The notes under the pieces are model-generated. The model made no database searches and was not told where the DNA came from. It was given only the letters and a program-made list of their open reading frames with translations. Made by a program: the position numbers and the translations under genes. 64,000 nucleotides of DNA from CBDDHT01 sp965227905 (GTDB taxonomy: Bacteria; Pseudomonadota; Alphaproteobacteria; Rhizobiales; Methyloligellaceae), in the NCBI GenBank assembly GCA_965227905.1, contig OZ245780.1, positions 496,001-560,000 of the forward strand. The letters are read 5' to 3'. This document shows, in pieces, positions 1 to 8,764 of the stretch. Position 1 is the first letter of the stretch. Each line of letters starts with the position of its first letter.

Positions 1-27
1 TGTCGCGTGTTGGCGCTCTGTGTCTCG

Positions 28-101
28 GCCGGCCCTCTCCCCCGGCCCAACCACCCGCTGAAGGTACTCTCGGGGCGGTTGGGCCCGAGGAGGGGGCCGG
101 C
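28..101. repeat. GC-rich imperfect inverted repeat in the left-edge intergenic region
   Basis: Arms at 28-52 and 77-101 are reverse complements at 22 of 25 positions, around a 24-base loop. It could be a bidirectional terminator or a REP-like element. I see no second copy in the window. No supportable gene lies in 1-286. Open frames there overlap this palindrome and lack a convincing ribosome site. Confidence 0.55.
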
Positions 102-286
102 TTCAGGATGCTCGAGCAAAGACCCTAATGGTAAAAACCCAAAAGAACCCCGTCGATCTTCCACGAAACGGCGTGCACGATATTCGATCAACTATAATGA
201 CATGCGATCACGAACCATTGAGACTTGATGGTACGTGTACGGCGCTCCGCTATGTATGGTCAGAGCAAATGATGAAGGAGCCGATT

Positions 287-1183
287 GTGACACAGCGCAA
301 TACAGCCATTACCGCTGGCCGGAAATCGCCAAATGCCAAGGTTTTCGGGCTACTGCCCCTCCTTGTCGCTGCATTTCTGGTCACGACACCGAGCGCCTGG
401 GCCGACGATATCAAGTCGACCTTCAAGCGACACATCGCCAATTCGACGCAAACCGTCGATCACAGCGCCTGGGATGGCCTGTTGAAGCGCTATGTGGTGC
501 CCGCCGATGACGGCATTAACTATGTCGATTACAAACGCTTCAAAGCCGAAGCCGCAAACGACCTGAAAGCCTATGTCAGTTCGCTGGAGGCCGTCGACGT
601 CACCCGCCTCAATCGCAACGAGCAATATGCCTTTTGGGCCAATCTCTACAACGCCAAGACGATCGACATCATCTTGGACCACTATCCGGTCAAGTCGATC
701 AAAGACGTTCGTCTGACCCTCTGGCGCCCGTTCGACGGTCCGTGGGTGGCTGATGTCACGAAGGTCAACGGGATCGATCTTTCCCTGAACGATATCGAGC
801 ACACCATCATGCGTGGTCTTTGGAAGGAGCCGCGGGTCCACTATGCCGTGAACTGCGCTTCGATCGGCTGCCCGAACCTTGCGACCAAGGCTCTTACCGG
901 CGCAAATCTTGAGGCCATGCTCGACGCCGGTGCCCGCGCTTATGTCAACAGTCCGCGCGGGATTCGCATAGAGAATGGCAAGGTGATCGCGTCCAAGATC
1001 TACAGCTGGTTCATCGAGGATTTCGGCGATACGGAGGAAGGCGTTCTTAAGCATGCCCGAGCCCACGCTGAAGGCGACCTCGCCAAAGCGCTGACCCGTG
1101 CGACGTCCATCTCAGATCATGAGTATGACTGGAATCTCAACGACGTGAAAAAAGACGCCCGTCAATCGCAATCCAAATCTTAA
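287..1183 (+). CDS. Exported DUF547 domain protein
   Basis: The 298-residue product starts with a signal peptide ending in SAWA, followed by a DUF547 domain. Family hallmarks visible are NEQYAFWANLYNAKT, an NCASIGCPNLA segment with two cysteines, and a KIYSWFIEDF segment near the C terminus. The GTG at 287 is chosen because AAGGAG lies six bases upstream. In-frame ATGs at 269 and 272 would put this site inside the gene. DUF547 proteins have no firmly assigned reaction. The gene is 33 bases upstream of a TVP38 membrane protein gene, and the same strand continues into a flavoprotein and a kinase, so an operon is likely. Confidence 0.85.
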   Translation: MTQRNTAITAGRKSPNAKVFGLLPLLVAAFLVTTPSAWADDIKSTFKRHIANSTQTVDHSAWDGLLKRYVVPADDGINYVDYKRFKAEAANDLKAYVSSLEAVDVTRLNRNEQYAFWANLYNAKTIDIILDHYPVKSIKDVRLTLWRPFDGPWVADVTKVNGIDLSLNDIEHTIMRGLWKEPRVHYAVNCASIGCPNLATKALTGANLEAMLDAGARAYVNSPRGIRIENGKVIASKIYSWFIEDFGDTEEGVLKHARAHAEGDLAKALTRATSISDHEYDWNLNDVKKDARQSQSKS

Positions 1184-1216
1184 GGCCGTATGGGCCGTGC
1201 TCCGAGGAGACAGAAC

Positions 1217-2038
1217 ATGACAAAGACAACTGATGTGAGCACGGCCGCCGACGAGGCGGAACCGGTGGAGACGGCGAAAGAAGGTTCAAGTCTCCTCAAG
1301 CGACTTCTGCCGCTTGGCGTACTGGCCGCCGTCGGCGCTCTCGTCGTCTCGCAAGGCTGGCATCAATATCTGTCGATTGAGACGCTTGCCGAGAACCGCG
1401 ATGCACTGAAGGCTTTCCTGGCACAAAACTATCTCGTCGCGATACTTGCCTATGCGGCGGCCTATATTGTTGCCGTTGCCTTGTCGCTTCCCGGTGGCGT
1501 GTTTCTGACACTGACCGGTGGATTCCTCTTCGGATGGCTGGCCGGTGGCATTATTACGGTGATTGCCGCCACGATCGGCGCAACAGTGATTTTCCTGATC
1601 GCAAAGACGTCCCTCGGCGAACCGCTCGCCGCCCGGGCCGGGCCGTGGATTGGCAAGCTGCGTGAAGGCTTTCAGGAAAACGCTCTCAGCTACCTGCTGT
1701 TTCTTCGTTTGGTCCCGGTCTTCCCCTTCTGGCTCGTCAATCTTGCGCCGGCGATCCTTGGCGTCAAACTTCCAACCTATTTCATCGGGACGCTGTTCGG
1801 CATTATTCCAGGCACTTTCGCCTTCACCTTTCTCGGTGTCGGACTGGACAGCATCATCGACAAGCAGAAGGCGGCCTATGAGCAATGCCTTGCTTCCGGT
1901 GAAGCCGGATGCCAGTTCACACTCAATCCCGGCGCATTGATCACAACCGAACTCCTGATCGCCTTTGCGGCGCTCGGTGTGGTCGCACTGATCCCTGTCG
2001 TCCTGAAGAAGTTCAAGAAAGGCAATGCGGCGTCCTAA
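1217..2038 (+). CDS. TVP38/TMEM64 (SNARE-associated/DedA-like) membrane protein
   Basis: The 273-residue protein has a short acidic cytoplasmic N terminus, one membrane segment near residue 35, then the VTT/DedA core. This includes a glycine-rich GGVFLTLTGGFLFGWLAGG stretch and the paired re-entrant region around FLRLVPVFPFWLVN. The ATG at 1217 follows GAGGAGA at good spacing. Family members are inner-membrane proteins linked to lipid scrambling or export in other organisms; the substrate here is unknown. It is commonly found beside a mercuric-reductase-like flavoprotein, as here, 50 bases downstream. Confidence 0.88.
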   Translation: MTKTTDVSTAADEAEPVETAKEGSSLLKRLLPLGVLAAVGALVVSQGWHQYLSIETLAENRDALKAFLAQNYLVAILAYAAAYIVAVALSLPGGVFLTLTGGFLFGWLAGGIITVIAATIGATVIFLIAKTSLGEPLAARAGPWIGKLREGFQENALSYLLFLRLVPVFPFWLVNLAPAILGVKLPTYFIGTLFGIIPGTFAFTFLGVGLDSIIDKQKAAYEQCLASGEAGCQFTLNPGALITTELLIAFAALGVVALIPVVLKKFKKGNAAS

Positions 2039-2088
2039 CGCCGTAGCGCCCCGATACTGCCCACCACTTTTGTTTTCGGAGATTTGTC

Positions 2089-3513
2089 ATGACTGAGACG
2101 CTCAAACCCGATCTTTGCGTAATCGGGGCGGGTTCAGGCGGCCTGTCGGTCGCCGCAGCCGCAGCCCAACTCGGCGTCAAGGTCGTCCTGATCGAGAAGG
2201 CCAAGATGGGTGGCGATTGCCTGAACTATGGCTGCGTTCCGTCGAAAGCGCTTCTCGCCGCCGGCAAACTTGGCCATCACATGCGGCATGGAGAGAGTTT
2301 CGGCATCACCAATGTCGAGCCGACAGTCGATGGTGAAAAGGTCCGCGAGCATGTACGAAGCGTCATCGCCGCAATCGAGCCGAACGACTCGGTGGAACGA
2401 TTCACCGGCCTCGGCGTGCATGTCATCGAGGCGGCCGGCAGTTTTGTCGACAAGCGCACCGTGCGCGCCGGCGATTATGAAATCCGAGCCCGGCGGATCA
2501 TCATTGCGACGGGCTCATCGCCAGCACTTCCGCCCATCGAAGGTCTCGATAGCGTTCCCCATTTCACCAATGAGACGATCTTCGAAAAGACCGAAGTACC
2601 GGAACATCTGATCGTCATCGGCGGCGGTCCGATCGGCATGGAGCTGGCGCAGGCGCATCGACGACTCGGATCCAAGGTCACTGTTCTGGAAGCCTTCAAG
2701 GCGCTGTCGAAAGATGATCCGGAGCTGACCGCCCTTGTCCTAAAGCAGCTGAAGGCCGATGGCATCGACATCCGCGAAGGCATTCGGATCGAGAGCCTCG
2801 AGAAGACGGAAAACGGTATTCGCGCCAATCTCGAAGTCGATGGGAAACCTCAGACCCTGGATGGCAGCCATCTTCTGGTCGCGGCCGGTCGCAAGCCCAA
2901 TATCGATGGCCTAAACCTCGACGCCGCCCGCATCAAACACGATCGCCGCGGTATCGAGGTCAACGCGAAGCTCAAGACATCCAATAGCCGCGTTTATGCA
3001 ATCGGCGATGTTGCCGGAGGTCTGCAGTTCACCCATGTGGCGAACTATCATGCGGGGCTCGTAATCCGTAATGCGCTCTTCCGCATGCCGGTCAAGGTCA
3101 ACACCGACATCATCCCCTGGGTCACGTTCACGGACCCGGAACTCGCGCATGTCGGATTGACGGAGGAAGAGGCCCGCAAGCGCCATGGCGATATTCGTGT
3201 CCTGCGTTGGCCCTATGCAGAGAACGACCGCGCGCAATCGGAACGTGCGACGGACGGGTTCGTGAAAGTCGTCACCAACAAGAAGGGACGCATTCTCGGG
3301 GCCTCGATCGTCGGCGCCCATGCGGGCGAGTTGATCCTTGTCTGGGTCCTGGCCGTAACCAAGAAAATGAAGATTGGCGCTATGACGTCGATGATTGTGC
3401 CATACCCGACATTTGCGGAGGTCAACAAACGTGTGGCGTATACATACTATCTGCCGAGTTTGACGAATCCCAATCTGCGGCGCATTCTCAAATTCCTGCG
3501 GATGTTTGGCTGA
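2089..3513 (+). CDS. FAD-dependent pyridine nucleotide-disulfide oxidoreductase (mercuric-reductase-like)
   Basis: The 474-residue protein has an FAD-binding GAGSGG motif at residues 13-18, the redox-active disulfide GGDCLNYGCVPSK (Cys44 and Cys49), an NAD(P)-binding VIGGGPIGMELA motif near residue 180 and a C-terminal dimerisation domain. It lacks the N-terminal metal-binding domain and the C-terminal Cys-Cys pair of true mercuric reductases. It also lies far from the 2-oxoacid dehydrogenase genes, so neither mercury reduction nor the lipoamide role should be assumed. The start follows CGGAG. Its partner is likely the TVP38 protein immediately upstream. Confidence 0.85.
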   Translation: MTETLKPDLCVIGAGSGGLSVAAAAAQLGVKVVLIEKAKMGGDCLNYGCVPSKALLAAGKLGHHMRHGESFGITNVEPTVDGEKVREHVRSVIAAIEPNDSVERFTGLGVHVIEAAGSFVDKRTVRAGDYEIRARRIIIATGSSPALPPIEGLDSVPHFTNETIFEKTEVPEHLIVIGGGPIGMELAQAHRRLGSKVTVLEAFKALSKDDPELTALVLKQLKADGIDIREGIRIESLEKTENGIRANLEVDGKPQTLDGSHLLVAAGRKPNIDGLNLDAARIKHDRRGIEVNAKLKTSNSRVYAIGDVAGGLQFTHVANYHAGLVIRNALFRMPVKVNTDIIPWVTFTDPELAHVGLTEEEARKRHGDIRVLRWPYAENDRAQSERATDGFVKVVTNKKGRILGASIVGAHAGELILVWVLAVTKKMKIGAMTSMIVPYPTFAEVNKRVAYTYYLPSLTNPNLRRILKFLRMFG

Positions 3514-3697
3514 AGCTGCTCGTAGAATATTCAGGCGCTCCAGCAGACAGATGGCCTAGCGGACCACTCGCGTTCACAGGAATTTGTTGCTTTGGAAGAG
3601 GTTGGGATGTTTGCCGCATAGTCGGCATCGGTGCCATATAGCGATCGACACCGACAAGGTGGCGCGAACGGGTCAGGCCGGCCCGGGCCGAAGCGAG

Positions 3698-5209
3698 ATG
3701 ATAGGGCTCGATCACGTGACGGACGAAATCCGCAACGCGGACGCAGTGCAGCCAGACAATAACCGGAACGGCGAGGCGGAACGGCCGCGCTGGCTCGGCC
3801 GGCTTTCGGCCAAGCTTCTGATTCTGACAGTTCTCTTCGTGATGCTGGCTGAAGTGCTTGTCTTTCTGCCGTCGGTCGCCAACTTCCGCTGGAACTGGCT
3901 GATGGAACGGCTCGCGGCTGCCGAGATTGCCGCCCTCGCTGCCCAGAGCAGCGGAGACAGCCAGCTGTCCAAGACGGTTCACGACAAACTCCTCAAGAGC
4001 CTGGACGTGCATTCGCTCGCGACCAAGGACGCCGAACAACGACGCCTGATCTTGCAGGCGGACATGCCGAATATGGTCGAGGAGCATTTTGACCTGCGTG
4101 ACACCAGTCGCCTGGCCCTTATTCGCGATGCCCTGGCCGTCTATTTCAGGCCGGATATGCGGTATATCTCGGTGATGGGCAAACCGCCCTTCAGCAGTGG
4201 GTCGACAATTGAAGTCGTCATTTCCGAAGCGCCGCTACGCGACGCCATGATCGGATTCGCACTGAACATTCTCGGGCTGTCCATCCTCATCTCGATGATT
4301 ACGGCGACGCTCGTCTATCTGACGCTGACCGCGATGCTGGTTCGTCCGATCACCCAGCTGACTGAGAACATGGTGCGCTTTTCGGACGACCCGGAAAATG
4401 AGCGCCTGCGCATCATTCCAACCGACCGGCGCGACGAGATCGGCGTTGCCGAGCGCGAGCTGGCGGCGATGCAGCACCAGATCGCGGATTCACTGAAAGA
4501 GAAGAGCCGACTTGCGGCCCTTGGTCTTGCCGTCTCCAAGATCAACCATGACCTGCGCAATATGCTGGCTAATGCCCAGCTTATCTCCGACCGGTTTGCT
4601 ACCAGTACCGATCCGGTGGTGCAGCGCTTCGCACCAAAGCTTATCGGATCCCTGGACCGGGCCATTCGGCTGTGCTCGGACACCTTAAAATATGGCAAGG
4701 CCCAGGAGCGGCCGCCGGACCGGGCGCGGCGTTTCCTCCGTCCCCTGGTCGACGAAGTTGCAAGTGGGCTTGGCCTGCCACGCAACGACAAGATCGGCTG
4801 GCAGGTCGATATGCCGGACGATCTTGAGGTGGATGCCGATCATGACCAGCTCTACCGTGTTCTGAGCAATCTGTGCCGCAATGCCTTGCAGGCCCTCGAG
4901 CAGCCTCATGAGCGACGCGATAAAGACGCGATCCTCGTCAAGGGCTGGCGGGAAGGGTCGGTCGTCACCATCGTCGTCGAGGATACCGGTCCTGGTGTCC
5001 CGCCCCATGCCCGCGACGATCTCTTTAAGGCCTTCCATGGGTCGGGGAGGAAGGGCAGTACCGGTCTTGGCCTCGCCATCGCGGCCGAGCTCATCGGTGC
5101 ACACACGGGCGTCATATCGCTGGTCGAAAGCGCTCAGGGCGCCTGCTTCCACATCACCATCCCGGACCGGGTGGCAGAACTACCGACGACAGGACGCCGC
5201 TCGGCTTGA
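3698..5209 (+). CDS. Membrane sensor histidine kinase
   Basis: The 503-residue protein has a first membrane segment at about residues 36-55, a periplasmic region of about 130 residues, a second membrane helix around residue 185, a HAMP linker, and a kinase core. The core shows the phospho-acceptor box INHDLRNML, the N-box NLCRNALQALEQ, and the ATP-lid motifs EDTGPGVPP and STGLGLAIAAELIG. No response regulator gene is adjacent. The start is uncertain because no strong Shine-Dalgarno site is visible; an upstream in-frame ATG at 3584 would give a hydrophilic N-terminal extension. Confidence 0.8.
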   Translation: MIGLDHVTDEIRNADAVQPDNNRNGEAERPRWLGRLSAKLLILTVLFVMLAEVLVFLPSVANFRWNWLMERLAAAEIAALAAQSSGDSQLSKTVHDKLLKSLDVHSLATKDAEQRRLILQADMPNMVEEHFDLRDTSRLALIRDALAVYFRPDMRYISVMGKPPFSSGSTIEVVISEAPLRDAMIGFALNILGLSILISMITATLVYLTLTAMLVRPITQLTENMVRFSDDPENERLRIIPTDRRDEIGVAERELAAMQHQIADSLKEKSRLAALGLAVSKINHDLRNMLANAQLISDRFATSTDPVVQRFAPKLIGSLDRAIRLCSDTLKYGKAQERPPDRARRFLRPLVDEVASGLGLPRNDKIGWQVDMPDDLEVDADHDQLYRVLSNLCRNALQALEQPHERRDKDAILVKGWREGSVVTIVVEDTGPGVPPHARDDLFKAFHGSGRKGSTGLGLAIAAELIGAHTGVISLVESAQGACFHITIPDRVAELPTTGRRSA

Positions 5210-5221
5210 TCGTCGCCGGTA

Positions 5222-5812
5222 TCAGTTGGCAAACGGATCCTTCTTGGATCTGAGGGACTGGTCGGTGGCAAACGGATCCTTTAGGGTTTCTCGTTTGGTT
5301 GCACCGGTCGCATTCATTGCCTGCTGGCAGTTGGCCAACTCCTGCAGAGCGACATAGCTACCCTTGAGGTTTAGTTGTGCGACGTGACGGCCCTGGTAGG
5401 TCACTGACATCAGATGGCTTTTCGCCATCTCATTGAAGAAATCCGCCTCCATTGCCGGCCCGTAAAGATAGGTGTCGCCGGATTGCATTGGCACGCCGGC
5501 CGAATGCCATTTCCATGCAGGCCGTTGATCGAACTGGAGGACCATCTTGTAGTCCTTGCCTTCTTCGATAGATGCCCAGTCCTTGTTTCCAATAAGAACA
5601 AAAATGCCGCCTTTGTTGCGAAAAGAGAAGCCGAAGCGAAAGGCCGTACCGCGTTGGGTGACTGCGCTGAGAAAGCAACCATTTCCGACCGACTGATCGA
5701 CCCCGATAATCCAAGTGCCGACTTTTTTCCACATAACGGTCTTGTTGGCGTCGGCAGGAGTTGGTGACGCAAGAAGCAACGAGCCAACGATGGCAGCAAC
5801 TCTGATATTCAT
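5222..5812 (-). CDS. Exported protein of unknown function, paralogue A
   Basis: I do not recognise the family. The 196-residue product has a signal peptide (MNIRVAAIVGSLLLASPTPADA). The mature part shares a layout with the next gene: VGxWxIxVD, NGCFLSA, FRFGF, W-SIEEGKDY, then LKGSY and a CQQAMNATGAT segment. Both end in two short DPFA motifs (KDPFATD and KKDPFAN here). The ATG at 5812 is preferred to a TTG at 5821 that sits too close to the GAGGGA site. It lies 53 bases downstream of its paralogue on the same strand, so the pair probably arose by tandem duplication. Confidence 0.75.
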   Translation of the reverse strand: MNIRVAAIVGSLLLASPTPADANKTVMWKKVGTWIIGVDQSVGNGCFLSAVTQRGTAFRFGFSFRNKGGIFVLIGNKDWASIEEGKDYKMVLQFDQRPAWKWHSAGVPMQSGDTYLYGPAMEADFFNEMAKSHLMSVTYQGRHVAQLNLKGSYVALQELANCQQAMNATGATKRETLKDPFATDQSLRSKKDPFAN

Positions 5813-5865
5813 TTTTTGCAACTTCCCTCAGCCGACTCGCGTGTAACGGTGCGTCGACTGGTCTC

Positions 5866-6459
5866 TCATCGTGCAAATGGATCGCGAACTCTGCGAGGCG
5901 CTGTCTCGGAAGCGAAAGGATCGCGACGGGCTTTTCGTCCCGTTGCGCCGGTTGCCTTCATTGCGTCATGACATTTGAGCAACTCTCGCGAAGCGGCGAA
6001 ACTTCCTTTCAACTGGAGGCTTGCAATTACCTGACGCTTGTAGGTCGCGAACAGAACGTGGCTCCTGGCAAGTTCGCTGAAGAAATCGCTGCTGGTCGCA
6101 CCCCCATAGAGCACAACTTCGCCGTCTGACAGTCTGGTACCCTGTGCCGTCCAGGCCCATCCCTTGCGTTCATCGAAGCGCAGCGAGATATCGTATTCTT
6201 TGCCTTCTTCGATCGACTTCCAATCTGGATCGTGAAGAATGACATAGAACTGCGGCCTTTCGCCCAGCGCGAAACCGAAGCGAAAGCTGGTGCCGCTTTC
6301 ATAGCTTGCCGTGAGATAGCAACCGTTGCCCAGAGTTGGATCGACCAGAATGTTCCAGTTACCGACCGATTTCCATTTGATCGTATTCCGTGCACTCGCG
6401 TCAATGCTTGCAACCCCGAATATGATCGTAGTAACCAGCAGAAATACGAGCTTCACAGT
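5866..6459 (-). CDS. Exported protein of unknown function, paralogue B
   Basis: This 197-residue exported protein aligns with the neighbouring gene along its whole length: W-VGNWNILVD, GNGCYLTA, FRFGFA, SIEEGKEYDI, LKGSFA, a cysteine in LKCHDAMKATGAT, and terminal RDPFAS / RDPFAR repeats. Two conserved cysteines could form a disulfide in the periplasm. The GTG at 6459 follows GGAGGG; an in-frame ATG at 6468 is the alternative. No enzyme motif is visible. Confidence 0.72.
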   Translation of the reverse strand, partial: TVKLVFLLVTTIIFGVASIDASARNTIKWKSVGNWNILVDPTLGNGCYLTASYESGTSFRFGFALGERPQFYVILHDPDWKSIEEGKEYDISLRFDERKGWAWTAQGTRLSDGEVVLYGGATSSDFFSELARSHVLFATYKRQVIASLQLKGSFAASRELLKCHDAMKATGATGRKARRDPFASETAPRRVRDPFAR

Positions 6460-6619
6460 GCCCTCCATTTCATTTCTTTGCAGATTAGCAGCTTCACTGC
6501 CCAAGGAACATAAGCTTGTGCCGGTTCACACACAGCTTCCACAAGATCAACGTGCGACAAATTCGACGTGCATAAGTGGATCTAGCGCCTGACAAAAAAT
6601 AGACAATAGGATCAAACTA

Positions 6620-7600
6620 ATGAAACAGATCGAGATAACGGGTGTTGGCCGGCCGGAGGATGTTTGCCGCGCCGCAGATGTCGACGATGTCGGAGAGCCT
6701 GCCGCCAACGAGGTGGTGGTTGCCATCAAAGCCGCGGCCATCAATCCGGCCGATCTTCTGATTATGGAGGGTCGCTATCCGGGCCCGACCGAATTCCCGG
6801 CGCCCATGGGCATCGAAGGCGCCGGCGAGGTCATCGCGGTCGGCGCGGATGTCGCCACGCTGGCTGTGGGCGATCATGTCATGAGCTTCGGCCGCGCAAA
6901 CTGGGTCGAGAAGGTTCGCGGCGACGCGGCGATGTTCATCAAGGTCCCACCGGAAATGGACATGAACGATGCCGCTCAGCTCAAGGCAAACCCGCCAGCG
7001 GCGCATCTGATGCTGAAAGACTATGTCGACCTCAAGCCTGGCGACTGGGTCATCCAGAACGCCGCAAACTCCGCCGTCGGCCGCCATATCATCCGTCTTG
7101 CCAAAGCGCGTGGCTACAAGACGGTCAATCTCGTGCGCCGGGACAGCTTGATTCCCGAGCTCGAAGCCTTGGGTGCCGATCTTGTTCTGGTTGAGACGGA
7201 CGATATCGTTGAACGAGTCCGCGAAGCCATCGGCAAAGATGCCTCGATGCCGTTGGCAATTGACGCCGTCGGCGGCAAGTCCTGCCTGCACCTCGCGACA
7301 AGCCTCAGCGACGGCGGCACGGTGGTCAATTACGGCTTGCTCAGTGGCGATCCCTGCATGGTGTCGGCTTACGAGACCGTCTTCCGCGGCATTTCACTAA
7401 CCGGGTTCTGGCTCGCCGGCTATATGCGCTCCGCCCCGCGCGAGACGATCGCGGCGATCTACAACGAGATGGTTCAGCATTTTATTCGCGGTGACCTCGT
7501 CGTGCCTGTCGAAGCCGAATACAGCTTCGACGACGTCAAAAAAGCCGTCGCTCATGCCAACGCGGAATCCCGCTCGGGCAAAGTCTTGCTGAAGCCATAG
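6620..7600 (+). CDS. MDR-family 2-enoyl thioester reductase-like oxidoreductase
   Basis: The 326-residue medium-chain dehydrogenase has the zinc-free enoyl reductase layout. It has an N-terminal GroES-like domain with NPADLLIMEGRYP, and a Rossmann domain where NAANSAVGRHIIRLAKARG replaces the usual glycine-rich turn. This NSAVG segment is typical of mitochondrial-type trans-2-enoyl-CoA/ACP reductases (MECR/ETR). It probably reduces enoyl thioesters with NADPH; the substrate cannot be fixed from sequence. AGGA lies eight bases before the ATG. It stands alone, divergent from the exported paralogues. Confidence 0.8.
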   Translation: MKQIEITGVGRPEDVCRAADVDDVGEPAANEVVVAIKAAAINPADLLIMEGRYPGPTEFPAPMGIEGAGEVIAVGADVATLAVGDHVMSFGRANWVEKVRGDAAMFIKVPPEMDMNDAAQLKANPPAAHLMLKDYVDLKPGDWVIQNAANSAVGRHIIRLAKARGYKTVNLVRRDSLIPELEALGADLVLVETDDIVERVREAIGKDASMPLAIDAVGGKSCLHLATSLSDGGTVVNYGLLSGDPCMVSAYETVFRGISLTGFWLAGYMRSAPRETIAAIYNEMVQHFIRGDLVVPVEAEYSFDDVKKAVAHANAESRSGKVLLKP

Positions 7601-7734
7601 GGGTTGCCGCGTTTCGGACTGAGCAGGAGGAGATGTCACGCCTCTTGCCATCGGCCCGGCAAGTGAGTAGGAGTACGTCTCCGCGACGCACCGGATGGTA
7701 TTTGGCCGTCTGGACCAACGCGAAACACCCAAAG

Positions 7735-7811
7735 GCGCCGGTAGCTCAGCTGGATAGAGCACCAGACTACGAATCTGGGGGTCGGGGGTTCGAATCCTCC
7801 CCGGCGCGCCA
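7735..7811 (+). tRNA. tRNA-Arg (anticodon ACG)
   Basis: A complete cloverleaf of 77 bases. The acceptor arm GCGCCGG pairs perfectly with CCGGCGC and is followed by G and an encoded CCA. The D-arm is GCTC/GAGC. The anticodon stem CCAGA/TCTGG closes the loop CTACGAA, which presents ACG. The T-loop is TTCGAAT. The stress island begins just downstream, but I see no integrase and no repeated tRNA 3' end. Confidence 0.96.
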
Positions 7812-8441
7812 ACTATTCCTTTGAAAATATTGAAGAACTGGGCGTAGAAATCCGTTGGGATGCCTGTCGTGAAGTGATTTTGGCATGCAAATCATTTTTC
7901 GATCTCGGTAAGCTTTGTGAATTGGACTCCCTGCTCAATATGGACGTTCTTCTTTCGCTGACCCAATACTCAAATCCTTCATCAACGGCATACTGGGTTG
8001 CCTCGGCCCAACCTTCGCAGTCTCGCCGATGATCGTCGGAGCGGAAAATATGTGCATTACTCGCAACTGAATACTTCGTGGCTCATGTCGATCTGCGGTA
8101 CCGAAGGTCAGTTCAGCATGTTTGTGCGCATTGTTGTCTGACGAAGCCATGAACAATCAGACGGGCCCGGCCGCCCTGGGACAGGAGCCGTATGCAGGGC
8201 GAGCGGCGCACATTCTTGCCGGCGATGGCATAATAACTCCGAATGTCTTCTGTTCCTTTCCGGGATGCCGCAAGACTGTCGATAGAACGAGGGCGTGGGG
8301 ATGACATTCAGTCCGCAGCCTTTGACACCGAATGAACAGAGCAATGCGTTCATATCGAATGCGAGTTCCTTTGGGCATTTCCCTGACATTCGTCAAAGAC
8401 CAGATCGCCAGGATGCTGCATCTTCGGTGAAAGAGATCTTG
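7812..8441. other. 630-base gap after tRNA-Arg, no convincing gene
   Basis: Short open frames occur on both strands (for example minus-strand 7935-8156) but none has recognisable motifs or a good ribosome site. The only supported content is the Fnr-type box at 8383-8396. An old integration scar is possible but nothing confirms it. Confidence 0.5.
8383..8396 (+). promoter_or_regulatory. Fnr/FixK-type box upstream of the 2TM / site-2 protease genes
   Basis: CTGACATTCGTCAA fits YTGAY-N4-RTCAR. Its centre is 52 bases before the start of the 2TM protein, so a class II start point would fall near 8431. The -10 candidate CATCTT is weak. Confidence 0.6.
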
Positions 8442-8672
8442 ATGAGCCCTTCGTTATTGAGGCCAGCAATGTACCGAACCTTACTCGCAAACAAAGGCTT
8501 CAAGATTCACGCGGTCGTCTATGTTGCCGTCAATCTCCTATTGCTGACGATCGATCTGACGGTTGATACGAGCAGCCTGTGGTTTTTCTGGCCGCTTCTC
8601 GGATGGGGAATCGGATTGGTGGGCCACGGTATGGCTGTTTGGCGAAAGTCTCAGGCTGAAAGCGCGCCTTAA
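8442..8672 (+). CDS. Small 2TM-domain membrane protein
   Basis: The 76-residue protein has two hydrophobic helices (IHAVVYVAVNLLLLTIDLTV and LWFFWPLLGWGIGLVGHGM) and a short basic tail, which is the 2TM domain pattern (PF13239). That domain is also found at the N terminus of some sensor proteins. The ATG at 8442 is chosen from the domain boundary and the GAAAGAG upstream; a longer in-frame start at 8295 would overlap the Fnr-type box. Its 92-base spacing to the site-2 protease suggests a shared transcript. Confidence 0.65.
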   Translation: MSPSLLRPAMYRTLLANKGFKIHAVVYVAVNLLLLTIDLTVDTSSLWFFWPLLGWGIGLVGHGMAVWRKSQAESAP

Positions 8673-8764
8673 GACTCTATCACAACGCGTTGGGTACTTG
8701 CGACTTTGGCAACACAACGACCGCTGATGCCGTGTTTGTAGTTTCATCCAACGGAGTTTGGTGA

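Noticed and set aside
7..228. Open frame at the left edge
   Set aside because: It crosses the inverted repeat at 28-101, has no ribosome site, and shows composition expected of a palindrome.
7735..8441. tRNA-Arg as the insertion site of a mobile genomic island
   Set aside because: No integrase, no repeated tRNA 3' end and no right boundary were found; the stress genes look native.
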